A stretch of 64,000 nt of DNA from Actinacidiphila rubida (GTDB lineage Bacteria; Actinomycetota; Actinomycetes; Streptomycetales; Streptomycetaceae). Positions within the stretch are counted from its first letter, which is position 1; the number at the start of each line of letters is the position of its first letter. The stretch is taken from contig NZ_FODD01000023.1 in the NCBI RefSeq assembly GCF_900110255.1, forward strand, positions 95,974 through 159,973, given 5' to 3'. Shown here in pieces: positions 8,745 to 16,840 of this stretch. The translations under genes and the position numbers were made by a program. The notes under the pieces were generated by a model. The model did no database searches, was not told where the DNA came from, and worked only from the letters and a program-made list of their open reading frames with translations.

Positions 8745-11700
8745 TCAGCTCCGCGCCACCGTCCGCGGGACGTTGTAGCCGTCGACGCGCAGCGCGGGCC
8801 GGCCCTCGGTCAGGGCCGCCGCGGGCCAGGACAGGGTGACCGTGCGGGACTCGCCGGGCAGCAGCCACAGGTAGTTGTCGCCGTACAGCGTCGGCAGCAC
8901 CCGCTCGCCCGTCGTGCCGTGCAGCAGGGAGAGCCGCACCATGGCGGCGACGGCGTTGCCGCGGTTGCGGACGGTCGCGGTCGCGGTGCGGCGGTCGCCG
9001 GACCCGGTGACCTTGCCGAGTTCGGCGGTGACCTTCACCTGCGCGGCGCTGTTGAGCGCCTTCATGTCGGCCGTGGCGCGGTAGCGCCAGTAGGTGTTCT
9101 CCGACAGCGTCGCGCCCGCCGCGTCCTGGAGCGTCAGCCGGAGCAGGTGCAGGCCGGGCAGGCCGTTGCTCCACCCCGCGGTGAACGCGGCGGCCGTGGC
9201 GGACGCGCCGACGTCCAGGGTGGTGCGCAGGGGCGTGCCGAGCTGCCGCCCGGTCAGGTCGAAGACCCGTGCCGTGACGGTCGCGCCCTTGAGCGCGTGC
9301 GGGGTGTGGTTGACGGCGACGACGTTCCAGTCGACGGAGTCGGCCTGGACGTGTACGGCCTCGCACGCCTTGCGGGCGCCGTAGTAGGTGCCGTTGACGT
9401 CGAAGTCGTAGTCGTAGGTCTGCCACACGGTGCTGTGCCACGCGGGGTGGGACATCCACAGCATGAGGCCGCTGGCGTCCTGCCACAGGCGGGCGTTCCA
9501 CGCCTCGAACATGGCGCGCGTGTTCTCGTAGTTGACGAACTGGGCCTTGCGGGCCAGGTCGTCGAGGTCCTGGACGGTGTCCAGGCGGGCCTCGACGGCC
9601 GCGAGGTAGTTCTGCGGTGCCTGGTTACCGCGAGTGCTCCAGTCGTGGTAGTACCAGGCGTCGCCGATCGGCCACTCCGGGGTGCCCTCCAGCATCGCGC
9701 GCAGGCTCTCGGCGGTGGAGACGACGGGCATGCCGATCTCGGTGTGGAAGCCGAAGCTGCCGCTGCCGTAGGTGGCGGGGTCGAAGTAGCGCTGCGGTTC
9801 CACCCAGCCGTAGGGGCCGCCGCCGGAGATGATCCCGCCGGCCGAGTTGTTCTGGTAGAGGATGCCGGGGGCCTCCTGCTGGACGGCGGTGCGCATCCCG
9901 GTGTCGATGGCGGCCGGCGGGTTGCCCTCGTTGGCACCGCACCACACGACCACGCTCGGGTGGATGCGGTAGCGCAGCACGGTGTCGCGGGCCTGGTCGT
10001 TGAAGGCCTGGTGGTCCGGCGGGTCCATGCCCCAGGCGTTCGGGAAGTCGTTCCACACCAGCAGCCCGTGCTCGTCGCAGCTGGCGAAGAACTCCTCGCG
10101 GTCGCTGCAGCCGACCCAGTTGCGGATCATCGTGAAGTTCATGTCGCGGTGCATGCGCACGGCCGCGTCCATGCGGGCGGCCGGCATCCTGCGCAGCAGT
10201 TCGTCCCAGCCCCAGTTGCCGCCGCGGCAGAACACCCGTACGCCGTTGACGCTGATCTTCAGCGGGACGGGCGCGTTGTCGACGGTCTTCACGTCCGTCC
10301 AGGCGGAGCCGTCGTCGGACACCTGGATGGTGTAGGTCTTCGGGTAGGCCGCCTCCCAGACGACGACCAGCCGGTCGAAGGTCCGCGACGTGCCGAGGTC
10401 CACCTGGATCCACTGGTCGTCGAGGTAGTCGGAGGACCAGCGGGTGCCGGTGTTGCCGTCGGTGGCGTTCGCGGCGGGGTTCGACGGGTCCTGCGTCGAG
10501 GCGGTCACCGCCTGGTGGAGCGCCAGGTCGGTCCCGGGGTCCGCGGTGTCCAGGACGGACAGCGTCCACAGCGAGTTGCCCCAGCTGGTGGCGCGGCTGT
10601 GGCACTGGAGGCGCACGTAGCGGGCGGTCCGCGCGGCGAAGTCCTCGGTCTGCAGGCTCGCGTCGCCGGTGTTGAACGGCAGCGGAACCGCGGAGTTGTC
10701 GACGGTCTTCGCGTCGGTCCAGGTGCTGCCGTCGTCGGAGACCTGCACGACGTAGGTGCGCGCGTACGCCTGCTCCCACGTCAGGTCGACCCGGTCGAAG
10801 GAGACCGTCGCACCGAGGTCGACCGCGATCCACTGGTCGTCGTCGAAGGAGGACGACCAGCGGGTGCCGGCGTCGCCGTCGGTGGCGTTGCCGGGCTGGT
10901 GGTCGTCCTCGTCGACGGAGGACGACGTCGCGGTCCGGTGCAGGGCCAGGTCGGTGGCGGGGTTCGCGCTGTCCAGCACGGACAGCGTCCACAGCGAGGA
11001 GCCCCAGCCGGTGGCGCGGGTCAGGCAGCGGATCCTGACGTGGCGGGCCTGTCGCGGGCCCAGGTCCACGCTCTGCGTGTACGCGTCGCCGGTCGCGACG
11101 AACGGCAGCGGGGTGTCGTACTCGTAGCCGAACTGGCGGATGCCGAAGCGGGTGGTGCGCCGGTCGCTCTCGGCACCGCCGGTGGCGGCGGTGAGCGTCA
11201 GGTCGTGCAGCTCGGGGCTGCCGTAGCCGTTGGGCCACCACAGGCGGGGGTTGCGGATCCGCAGCGCCGCGTAGGCGTCGGGGGCGAACGTGACGTCCGT
11301 GGTCGCGCCTGCCGCGACGGTGACGGTGCGGGAGACCCGCACGCCGTCGAACGCGGCGGTGACGGTGACGTCGTGGTCGGCGGTGTCGGCGTTGCGGACC
11401 GGGACCACGACGGTGAGTTCGGCGGTGCCGGTGTCGGGGAGCGCGGGCAGCGCCGTGTCGACCCGCGGGTCGCCGATGACGGCGTGGCCGGTGGACCGCA
11501 GCCGCACGTGGTTCCAGATGCCGGCTGCCCGGTCGCGGACCGCGGGCATCCAGTCCCAGCCCGAAGAGGCCAGGTATGTCGGGGAGTTGCGGTTCATCGT
11601 GTTCGCGCCGGCGTCGACGAAGGACAGGCCCTCCGGGCCCTTGTCGGCGGGGCTGCCCGGGTAGGGCATGGGGGTGATCCGCACGGCCAGCGCCTGCTCG

Positions 11701-12824
11701 CCGTCGGCGGCCAGCAGGCCGGTCACGTCGAGGGCGGCGCGGGCGAACGGGTGCGTCAGGCCCCCGGCCTGCTTGCCGTTGAGCCAGACGTCCGCCTGGT
11801 GGTTGACGCCGTCCAGCTCCAGCCACACGTGCCGGCCGGACCCGGTGCGCAGCGCCGCCGGCACGGTGAACGCCCGCCGGTACCACCAGGAGTGGCGGGA
11901 CAGCGCCTCGGGGACGTGCAGGTTGTTGAACCCGGCCACCGGATCGGGCAGGTGGCCCTGGTCCACCAGCGTGGCCAGCACCGTGCCGGGCACCGTCGCG
12001 GGCAGCCAGGCGCTGGTGTCGACGCCCGGCGCCGACAGCGCGGCGCCGTCGGCCTCGACCCGGTCGTCCATCGTCAGCGTCCAGCCGGACTCCAGCGGGA
12101 CGGTGCCGTCGGCGGCGACGGTGAGCGCGGGCGGCCGGTGGTCGTGGGTGCCCCAGTCCGTCCAGCCGGTGGCGTCCGGGCGGTGGCCGCCCGGTGTGCC
12201 GTAGACCTCGAAGCCGTTCAGGCCCAGGGGGTTGGCGTTGGAGCGCTTGCGCACGGTCAGCCGCACCCAGCGGGCCGGGACCGGCTGGTCGAGGACGATG
12301 TCGACGACGCCCCCGGTGCCTGAGGTCGTGCGGTGGAGGGTGGTCCACGAAGTGTGGTCGAGGGACGCCTCGACGGTGAAGTCGACCGCGCAGCTCGACA
12401 GGATCTCCTGGCCGGTGGTGCTGTCCCGCGGGTTGCCGCTCGAGGAGGGCACGAACACCGGGTCGCCGGCCGTCGCTTCGAACGTCAGGCGGACCGCGTC
12501 GAGCTGGCACCGGGCCTGCAGGTCCACCGAGATCCACTGCGGGTCGCCTGCCGCGGCCCGCCACCCCGAGCCCTTGACCCCGGGCGTGGTGAGCGTGTCG
12601 ACGGCGAACTCCCCCGGCGTCGGCGCGTAGTCGGTCGACGACACGGCGACCGGCCGGTAGGCGGCGAGCTCCTGCCGCCCCGGCACGGGCGGCGCCGGCT
12701 CCGCGGCGGACGCCGCCGATGCCGCGGCGGCGGGCAGTGCCACGCCCAGCCCCAGCCCCGCGAGGAGCGAGGAGCCGGCGCTGACGACAGCGCGACGGGA
12801 GGGGCGGGGCGGCTGGTTCGGCAT
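8745..12824 (-). CDS. Secreted GH2 glycosidase with an N-terminal F5/8 domain and nested F5/8 repeats
   Basis: A 1359-residue exported enzyme with a twin-arginine signal (SRRAVVS, about residues 1-41). Order of domains: discoidin/F5/8 (CBM32-like) about 45-210; GH2 sugar-binding domain about 215-440; GH2 sandwich about 445-570; two roughly 141-residue F5/8-derived repeats at 575-717 and 718-857; GH2 TIM barrel from about 858 (SVNGVRVFCRGGNWG); C-terminal sandwich domains. Catalytic residues are Glu966 (acid/base, VVVWCGANEG) and Glu1029 (nucleophile, FGFHTEIG). It resembles exo-acting beta-mannosidase or exo-glucosaminidase relatives; substrate is not assignable. The nested repeats lie in the strand joining sandwich and barrel, which is unusual. 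A LacI-like palindrome lies upstream. Confidence 0.9.
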   Translation of the reverse strand: MPNQPPRPSRRAVVSAGSSLLAGLGLGVALPAAAASAASAAEPAPPVPGRQELAAYRPVAVSSTDYAPTPGEFAVDTLTTPGVKGSGWRAAAGDPQWISVDLQARCQLDAVRLTFEATAGDPVFVPSSSGNPRDSTTGQEILSSCAVDFTVEASLDHTSWTTLHRTTSGTGGVVDIVLDQPVPARWVRLTVRKRSNANPLGLNGFEVYGTPGGHRPDATGWTDWGTHDHRPPALTVAADGTVPLESGWTLTMDDRVEADGAALSAPGVDTSAWLPATVPGTVLATLVDQGHLPDPVAGFNNLHVPEALSRHSWWYRRAFTVPAALRTGSGRHVWLELDGVNHQADVWLNGKQAGGLTHPFARAALDVTGLLAADGEQALAVRITPMPYPGSPADKGPEGLSFVDAGANTMNRNSPTYLASSGWDWMPAVRDRAAGIWNHVRLRSTGHAVIGDPRVDTALPALPDTGTAELTVVVPVRNADTADHDVTVTAAFDGVRVSRTVTVAAGATTDVTFAPDAYAALRIRNPRLWWPNGYGSPELHDLTLTAATGGAESDRRTTRFGIRQFGYEYDTPLPFVATGDAYTQSVDLGPRQARHVRIRCLTRATGWGSSLWTLSVLDSANPATDLALHRTATSSSVDEDDHQPGNATDGDAGTRWSSSFDDDQWIAVDLGATVSFDRVDLTWEQAYARTYVVQVSDDGSTWTDAKTVDNSAVPLPFNTGDASLQTEDFAARTARYVRLQCHSRATSWGNSLWTLSVLDTADPGTDLALHQAVTASTQDPSNPAANATDGNTGTRWSSDYLDDQWIQVDLGTSRTFDRLVVVWEAAYPKTYTIQVSDDGSAWTDVKTVDNAPVPLKISVNGVRVFCRGGNWGWDELLRRMPAARMDAAVRMHRDMNFTMIRNWVGCSDREEFFASCDEHGLLVWNDFPNAWGMDPPDHQAFNDQARDTVLRYRIHPSVVVWCGANEGNPPAAIDTGMRTAVQQEAPGILYQNNSAGGIISGGGPYGWVEPQRYFDPATYGSGSFGFHTEIGMPVVSTAESLRAMLEGTPEWPIGDAWYYHDWSTRGNQAPQNYLAAVEARLDTVQDLDDLARKAQFVNYENTRAMFEAWNARLWQDASGLMLWMSHPAWHSTVWQTYDYDFDVNGTYYGARKACEAVHVQADSVDWNVVAVNHTPHALKGATVTARVFDLTGRQLGTPLRTTLDVGASATAAAFTAGWSNGLPGLHLLRLTLQDAAGATLSENTYWRYRATADMKALNSAAQVKVTAELGKVTGSGDRRTATATVRNRGNAVAAMVRLSLLHGTTGERVLPTLYGDNYLWLLPGESRTVTLSWPAAALTEGRPALRVDGYNVPRTVARS
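10254..11102 (-). repeat. Tandem duplication inside the GH2 gene (two F5/8-type units of about 141 codons)
   Basis: Codons 575-717 (10674-11102) and 718-857 (10254-10673) are clearly related at protein and DNA level; both contain a WGxSLWTLSVLD block, TDLALHxAxTxS, ATDGxxGTRWSS and DDQWIxVDLG. Each unit starts with the C-terminal strand of an F5/8 fold and ends with its N-terminal part, so the units are circularly permuted. Each boundary carries a PL(P/K)(F/I) element matching the host strand. Confidence 0.8.
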
Positions 12825-13190
12825 GTGCGGCGTTCCATTCCCGAGGGGGCACGCTCCCGCGCCCTGACAACGTTGCCATAGGCTGGTCCCCCGCCCCCGC
12901 CCGTGTCAAGACCTTCCCTGCCCGGCGGGGCCGGATCACCGCGCTGTACCGCCAACTCGCCTGCTGTGAGGGGCTGTTCGGGCCGAAGCGACGCGGGGCG
13001 GGGCAGCTGCCGCGGGTAGAGCGGGCGCGGCTGGGCGTGTACCGGGGTGTCCGTGGCCCGGTGAGGTGCGGAGGGCATGCGGGGCCGAGGGGCGCGGAGG
13101 GCGGACGGACGGCCCGGACCGATGAGTTCGGCGCGGCCGCGCGGTCTACCCGGGGACGTGCACGCTCCCCGATGTGATCAGTGAGGGACC
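12825..13190. other. Divergent intergenic region between GH2 and DUF899 genes
   Basis: This 366-bp stretch holds the two promoters. Apart from the palindrome at 12865-12878 and the DUF899 ribosome site (GAGGGA at 13182-13188), I see no conserved gene or RNA. Confidence 0.6.
12865..12878. promoter_or_regulatory. LacI-type operator-like palindrome upstream of GH2
   Basis: The site reads TGACAACGTTGCCA, with a perfect CAACGTTG core and one mismatched pair in the outer arms. It starts 41 bp upstream of the GH2 ATG. The form matches LacI-family operators of actinomycete sugar genes; which regulator binds is not known. Confidence 0.5.
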
Positions 13191-13883
13191 ATGAGCAGCA
13201 GCAACGCCCTACCGCCCGTCGTCGACTCCGGCACCTGGCAGAGCCGGCTCGACGAACTGCGGGCGCGGGAGAAGGCCGCGACCCGGGAGCTCGACGCCAT
13301 CGCCGCGCAGCGCCGGCGCCTGCCGATGGTCGAGATGCCCGGCTACACCCTGGAGGGCGCGGACGGGCCGGTGCGGCTCGCCGACGTCTTCGCAGGCAAG
13401 AGGCAGTTGATCGTCTACAGCCACATGTGGTTCCCCGGGAAGGAGTGGCAGTGCCCGGGGTGCACGGGGTTCACCGCCCAGTTCACGCGTCTGGAGTTCC
13501 TGGACGGGTACGACGCCCGGTTCGTCATCGTGACGCAGGGCCCGATCGGCGAGGCGCTCGCCTACAAGCGGCGGGTCGGCAACGCCATGGACTGGTACTC
13601 GACCGCGAACAGCCCGTTCGGCGACGACGTCGGGGCGCCGCCCGGCGGCGGCTTCGCCGTGAACGTCTTCCTGCGCGACGGCGAGAAGGTGTACCGCACG
13701 TGGCACACCGACGGCCGGGGTACCGAGCAGCTCACCCACACCTTCCCGCTGATCGACCTCCTGCCGTACGGACGCCAGGAGGAGTGGCAGGACTCGCCCG
13801 AGGGGTGGCCGCAGTCGCCGACGTACAGCAGGTGGGCGACCTCCCAGGACGTCGCGGCGCTGTACGGTCCCGACAAGTCGTAG
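13191..13883 (+). CDS. DUF899 family thioredoxin-like protein
   Basis: A 230-residue cytoplasmic protein with the DUF899 pattern: an N-terminal helical part, then GKRQLIVYSHMWFPGKEWQCPGC, in which a thioredoxin-like strand precedes a CPGC pair, and the SPFGDDVG...GFAVNVFLRDG segment. The cysteine pair suggests redox or thiol chemistry, but no family member is well understood, so no reaction is proposed. The ATG at 13191 has GAGGGA just upstream. It is divergent from the GH2 gene and followed by a hairpin, so it is probably monocistronic. Confidence 0.85.
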   Translation: MSSSNALPPVVDSGTWQSRLDELRAREKAATRELDAIAAQRRRLPMVEMPGYTLEGADGPVRLADVFAGKRQLIVYSHMWFPGKEWQCPGCTGFTAQFTRLEFLDGYDARFVIVTQGPIGEALAYKRRVGNAMDWYSTANSPFGDDVGAPPGGGFAVNVFLRDGEKVYRTWHTDGRGTEQLTHTFPLIDLLPYGRQEEWQDSPEGWPQSPTYSRWATSQDVAALYGPDKS

Positions 13884-13914
13884 GAGGGCGCGGCGGGTTG
13901 GCGCTTGCGGCATG

Positions 13915-13944
13915 GGGGCCCGGCGGGTTGTCCGGCCGGGCCCC
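13915..13944. terminator. Hairpin after the DUF899 gene
   Basis: A perfect 10-bp stem (GGGGCCCGGC with GCCGGGCCCC) around a 10-nt loop begins 32 bp after the stop codon. The rest of the 289-bp gap to the next gene shows no gene. Confidence 0.6.
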
Positions 13945-14172
13945 GGCGGACGGTCCCCGACGGGTCCGGGGCGGCGGGGCCGAGGCGGCGGGGCCGGGGC
14001 GACGGGGCCGGCGGCGGGTCGGGCGGCGGGACACCGGGCCGAAGGTGCGTCAACGGCAAGGCGTTCAGGCAGAGTTCGGTTTGGGGCCGTAGTGGCGGAT
14101 GGGGCGCGACGGCTAGGGTGCTGGTGCTTCGGGCCGCGGAGCAGGCGGTCCACCACACCCTTGGGGGTTTCC

Positions 14173-15018
14173 TTGAGCGCACGCGCACTGGGTCGCCGCA
14201 CCGCCGTCCTGCTGGTCGCGGCCGCCGCGGTCACCGCGGCAGGGCCCGGCACCGCCCGGGCCGACTCGCCCGGCGGATGGCAGGGCACCGGCTCCTCGCT
14301 GGTCAACTCGCTCACGGGCGGCGAAGGGGTCGCCACCCGCGCGGACGGCTCCGTCCTCACCCGCGGCCTCGGCTCGATCCCGCTCGGCCTGCGGATCAAG
14401 GGCTGGAACCACGTCGGGGACCCGGACATCGCCGGGGGCTACGTGTTCGACGCGTACCAGGGCGGTGACGGCGCGACCTCGAAGATGTTCGAGGTGACGA
14501 CGCCGGGCGGGCAGGCGTACGACTACACCCACCCGCTGGACGCGGGCGAGGCCCTCAACAACTCCTTCGACGCGGTCTCGCCGGACGCGCAGTGGATGGT
14601 CGCGGGCGAGTGGGGCACGATGAGCCGGCTCCAGGTCTTCCCGGCGCCCGTCACCAACCCGGCCACCCCCGCGACGGGCGGCACCCTCGCCCAGGCCGGG
14701 CAGATCTCCCTGGACCAGCCCGTCCAGGACGTCCAGGGCTGCGACTTCGTCTCGGCGACGCGTCTGGTCTGTGCGTCGGACGACGCGGCGAAGGACGTGC
14801 TCCAGGTGGACCTGCCGCACGCGCTCGACGGCTCGGCCGTCACCGCCCACGTGAGCACGCTGTTCCAGCTCCCCCAGGACAGCATCTGCTCGGGCACGTT
14901 CGAGTCGGAAGGCATCGACTACGACGCGAACGCGCGCGTGCTGCGCGTCGAGATCGTCTCCCCCAGCGTCTGCGCCGCCGCCACCACGATCTACACCTAC
15001 CGCCCCACCACGGGCTGA
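14173..15018 (+). CDS. Secreted protein of unknown function
   Basis: A 281-residue exported protein. The signal peptide is clear: SARALGRRTAVLLVAAAAVTAAGPGTARA, with likely cleavage after ARA near residue 30. The mature part has short repeated strand-turn patterns (for example SPDAQWMVAGEWGTMSRLQVF and CDFVSATRLVCASDDAAKDVLQVDL) suggestive of a beta-propeller or TolB-like fold, and four cysteines that could pair outside the cell. No catalytic motif is seen. The start is probably TTG 14173 with a G-rich site (GGGGG) 5 bp upstream; longer in-frame starts would put non-signal sequence before the signal peptide. Confidence 0.75.
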   Translation: MSARALGRRTAVLLVAAAAVTAAGPGTARADSPGGWQGTGSSLVNSLTGGEGVATRADGSVLTRGLGSIPLGLRIKGWNHVGDPDIAGGYVFDAYQGGDGATSKMFEVTTPGGQAYDYTHPLDAGEALNNSFDAVSPDAQWMVAGEWGTMSRLQVFPAPVTNPATPATGGTLAQAGQISLDQPVQDVQGCDFVSATRLVCASDDAAKDVLQVDLPHALDGSAVTAHVSTLFQLPQDSICSGTFESEGIDYDANARVLRVEIVSPSVCAAATTIYTYRPTTG

Positions 15019-15024
15019 CCCCGC

Positions 15025-15058
15025 GCCGCCTCGGGGGCGCATGCGACCCCGAGGCGGC
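15025..15058. terminator. Convergent terminator hairpin
   Basis: A perfect 12-bp stem (GCCGCCTCGGGG with its complement) closes a 10-nt loop, 6 bp after the secreted-protein stop. The remaining 267 bp to the SDR gene (to 15325) contain no gene I can support. Confidence 0.75.
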
Positions 15059-15325
15059 CGGCGACCCGGCCACCACAGCAACCGCCACCCGGCCGGTGAC
15101 GGCCCGCGCGTCCGCACGCGGCAAGCGCGCGGGCGACACCCTCCAGGCGTAGCCCGGGGCCCCCGCGCACCGGGCAGGGGCCACCCTCCCAGGGGAGCGA
15201 GGCACGGCGCGTGCGGCCCCCTCACCGGCCGGCGAGCCGGCCACCGCCCCACGCGGCCGGGGACGAGCCGCGCCCCGGCAGGGGCACACCGCGGGGGCCC
15301 GCCACCGGTCGGTGGGTGGCGGCGG

Positions 15326-16291
15326 CTACGCCGCGAACGCGTTGACGCCCGTGAGCTCGGCGGAGAGCGCCCACAGGCGCTCCGCCTGGGCCGGGTCGAT
15401 CGCGTAGTCCTTGACGCCCCCGCGGGTGCCGTTCGCCGCCGCGGGCGACGCGATCTCGCAGTCCTCGAGGAAGACGCCGCCCATGCCGTCGAGCTGGGGG
15501 GACGTCGCGGCCCAGGTCTGCGTCGCCGCGCCCTGCTCGGGGGTCTTGAAGCCGGCCGGGTTCAGCGGCTTGCCGTCCTCGTCGATCCAGCCGCGGTCGA
15601 CCATCTCGGACTTCTCCAGGTGCCGCTGGAGCGGCGTGAGGATGCCGCCGGGGTGCAGGGCGAAGGCCCGGACGCCGCGGTCCCTGGCGAGCGCGTCGAG
15701 CTGGACCGCGAACAGCACGTTGGCCGTCTTGGACTGCCCGTAGGCAACCCATTTGTCGTAGTCGCCCTGGGTGAACTGCGGGTCGTCCCAGCGGATACCT
15801 GAGATCTGGTGGCCGCTGGAGGACACCGAGACGACCCGGCCGCCGCCGCGCTCGATCGCCGGCCACAGGCGGTTGACCAGGGCGAAGTGGCCGAGGTGGT
15901 TGGTGCCGAACTGGCGCTCCCAGCCGGGGCCGACCCGGCTCTCGGGGCACGCCATCACGCCGGCGTTGTCGATCATGAACCGGATGTCGCGGCCGGAGGC
16001 CAGGAAGCGGTCGGCGAACGCCTCGACGCTCGCGAGGTCGCCGAGGTCCAGCTCGTCGACCTCGACGCCGTCGATGCCGGCCACCGCCTCCCGCGCGGTC
16101 TCCGGCCGCCGGGCCGGCACCACGACGTGCGCGCCGGCCCGTGCCAGTGCTCGCGTGGTCTCCAGGCCGAGCCCGGAGTAGCCGCCGGTGACGACGGCGA
16201 GCGTGCCGGTCAGGTCGATGCCGGTCAGGACCTCGTCCGCGGTGGTCTGCGCGCCGAATCCCGATCCGATGGGCTTCTGAGGTGTGGTCAT
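15326..16291 (-). CDS. Short-chain dehydrogenase/reductase
   Basis: A 321-residue NAD(P)-dependent oxidoreductase with a Rossmann fold. The nucleotide motif is TGGYSGLG (about residues 35-42), followed by NNAG-type DNAGVMA, catalytic Ser in VVSVSSSGH and YGQSK with the Tyr/Lys pair. The sequence resembles the retinol dehydrogenase/WW-domain oxidoreductase-like branch, with an insertion containing WDDPQFTQGDYDKW before the catalytic Tyr. Substrate is unknown. It is transcribed away from the small 16488 gene and is probably monocistronic. Confidence 0.88.
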   Translation of the reverse strand: MTTPQKPIGSGFGAQTTADEVLTGIDLTGTLAVVTGGYSGLGLETTRALARAGAHVVVPARRPETAREAVAGIDGVEVDELDLGDLASVEAFADRFLASGRDIRFMIDNAGVMACPESRVGPGWERQFGTNHLGHFALVNRLWPAIERGGGRVVSVSSSGHQISGIRWDDPQFTQGDYDKWVAYGQSKTANVLFAVQLDALARDRGVRAFALHPGGILTPLQRHLEKSEMVDRGWIDEDGKPLNPAGFKTPEQGAATQTWAATSPQLDGMGGVFLEDCEIASPAAANGTRGGVKDYAIDPAQAERLWALSAELTGVNAFAA

Positions 16292-16487
16292 GGCACCGAG
16301 GCTAGGAGCTGGAGCCCACTCGAAGGCAAGGGGCCTTGCCGCGCGGGGGGCGCGCGGCGCTCCGCTTCCCGCCCCTCCTGCCGGGTGACCCGGCGTGCGG
16401 CGCGCCCTGGTGAATTGAAGGAAGGTTCCGGTGGTGGCAGGCTGACATCAGTACGGCACCGCCCAAGCACGACGAGGTGAGACGGGC

Positions 16488-16694
16488 GTGGTGGACAAGC
16501 ACGCCGAGCAGGTGATCGGCCGGGTCATGGCCGCCCGCGCGGCACTGGAGGAGGCGGCCGAAGCGCCGGACTCCCCTGAGCTGCGCGAGGCGCTGGACGA
16601 GTTGGAGAGCGCCCTGCGACTGGCCCGGGAGAGCGGAGTGGAGGTCCCGCCGGTGGGCGACGTCCCGCAGAGCGCCGGCGGGGCAGGGAACTGA
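16488..16694 (+). CDS. Small hypothetical helical protein
   Basis: A 68-residue acidic protein predicted to be almost wholly helical: EQVIGRVMAARAALEEAAEA and ELREALDELESALRLARES form two amphipathic helices that could make a coiled-coil hairpin. The tail is Pro/Gly rich. I do not recognise the family. The start is GTG 16488 or the adjacent GTG 16491, with GAGGTGAG 7-10 bp upstream. It is followed by two strong hairpins, which supports its being a real gene. Confidence 0.6.
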   Translation: MVDKHAEQVIGRVMAARAALEEAAEAPDSPELREALDELESALRLARESGVEVPPVGDVPQSAGGAGN

Positions 16695-16698
16695 GGAC

Positions 16699-16781
16699 CC
16701 TGCCGGTGCCGTGGCACCGGCAGGAACCGGCCCCGTGACCTCCGGATCCGCTGCCAGTACCCCGGGATGCCCGGGGTACTG
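16699..16781. terminator. Two perfect hairpins between convergent genes
   Basis: Hairpin one (16699-16724) has a 12-bp stem around GT; hairpin two (16755-16781) has a 12-bp stem around ATG. They separate the small gene from the convergent acyl-CoA dehydrogenase gene. Confidence 0.75.
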
Positions 16782-16840
16782 AGTACCGTGCGGCCCGGAC
16801 CGGGGCCCGGGCCGGGACCGGACCCGGATCAGCCCCGAGG

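Noticed and set aside
8919..12939. Long plus- and minus-strand frames over 1100 codons overlapping the GH2 gene
   Set aside because: They are antisense or shifted readings with low-complexity composition and no domain pattern; only the 8745-12824 frame has a signal peptide and GH2 motifs.
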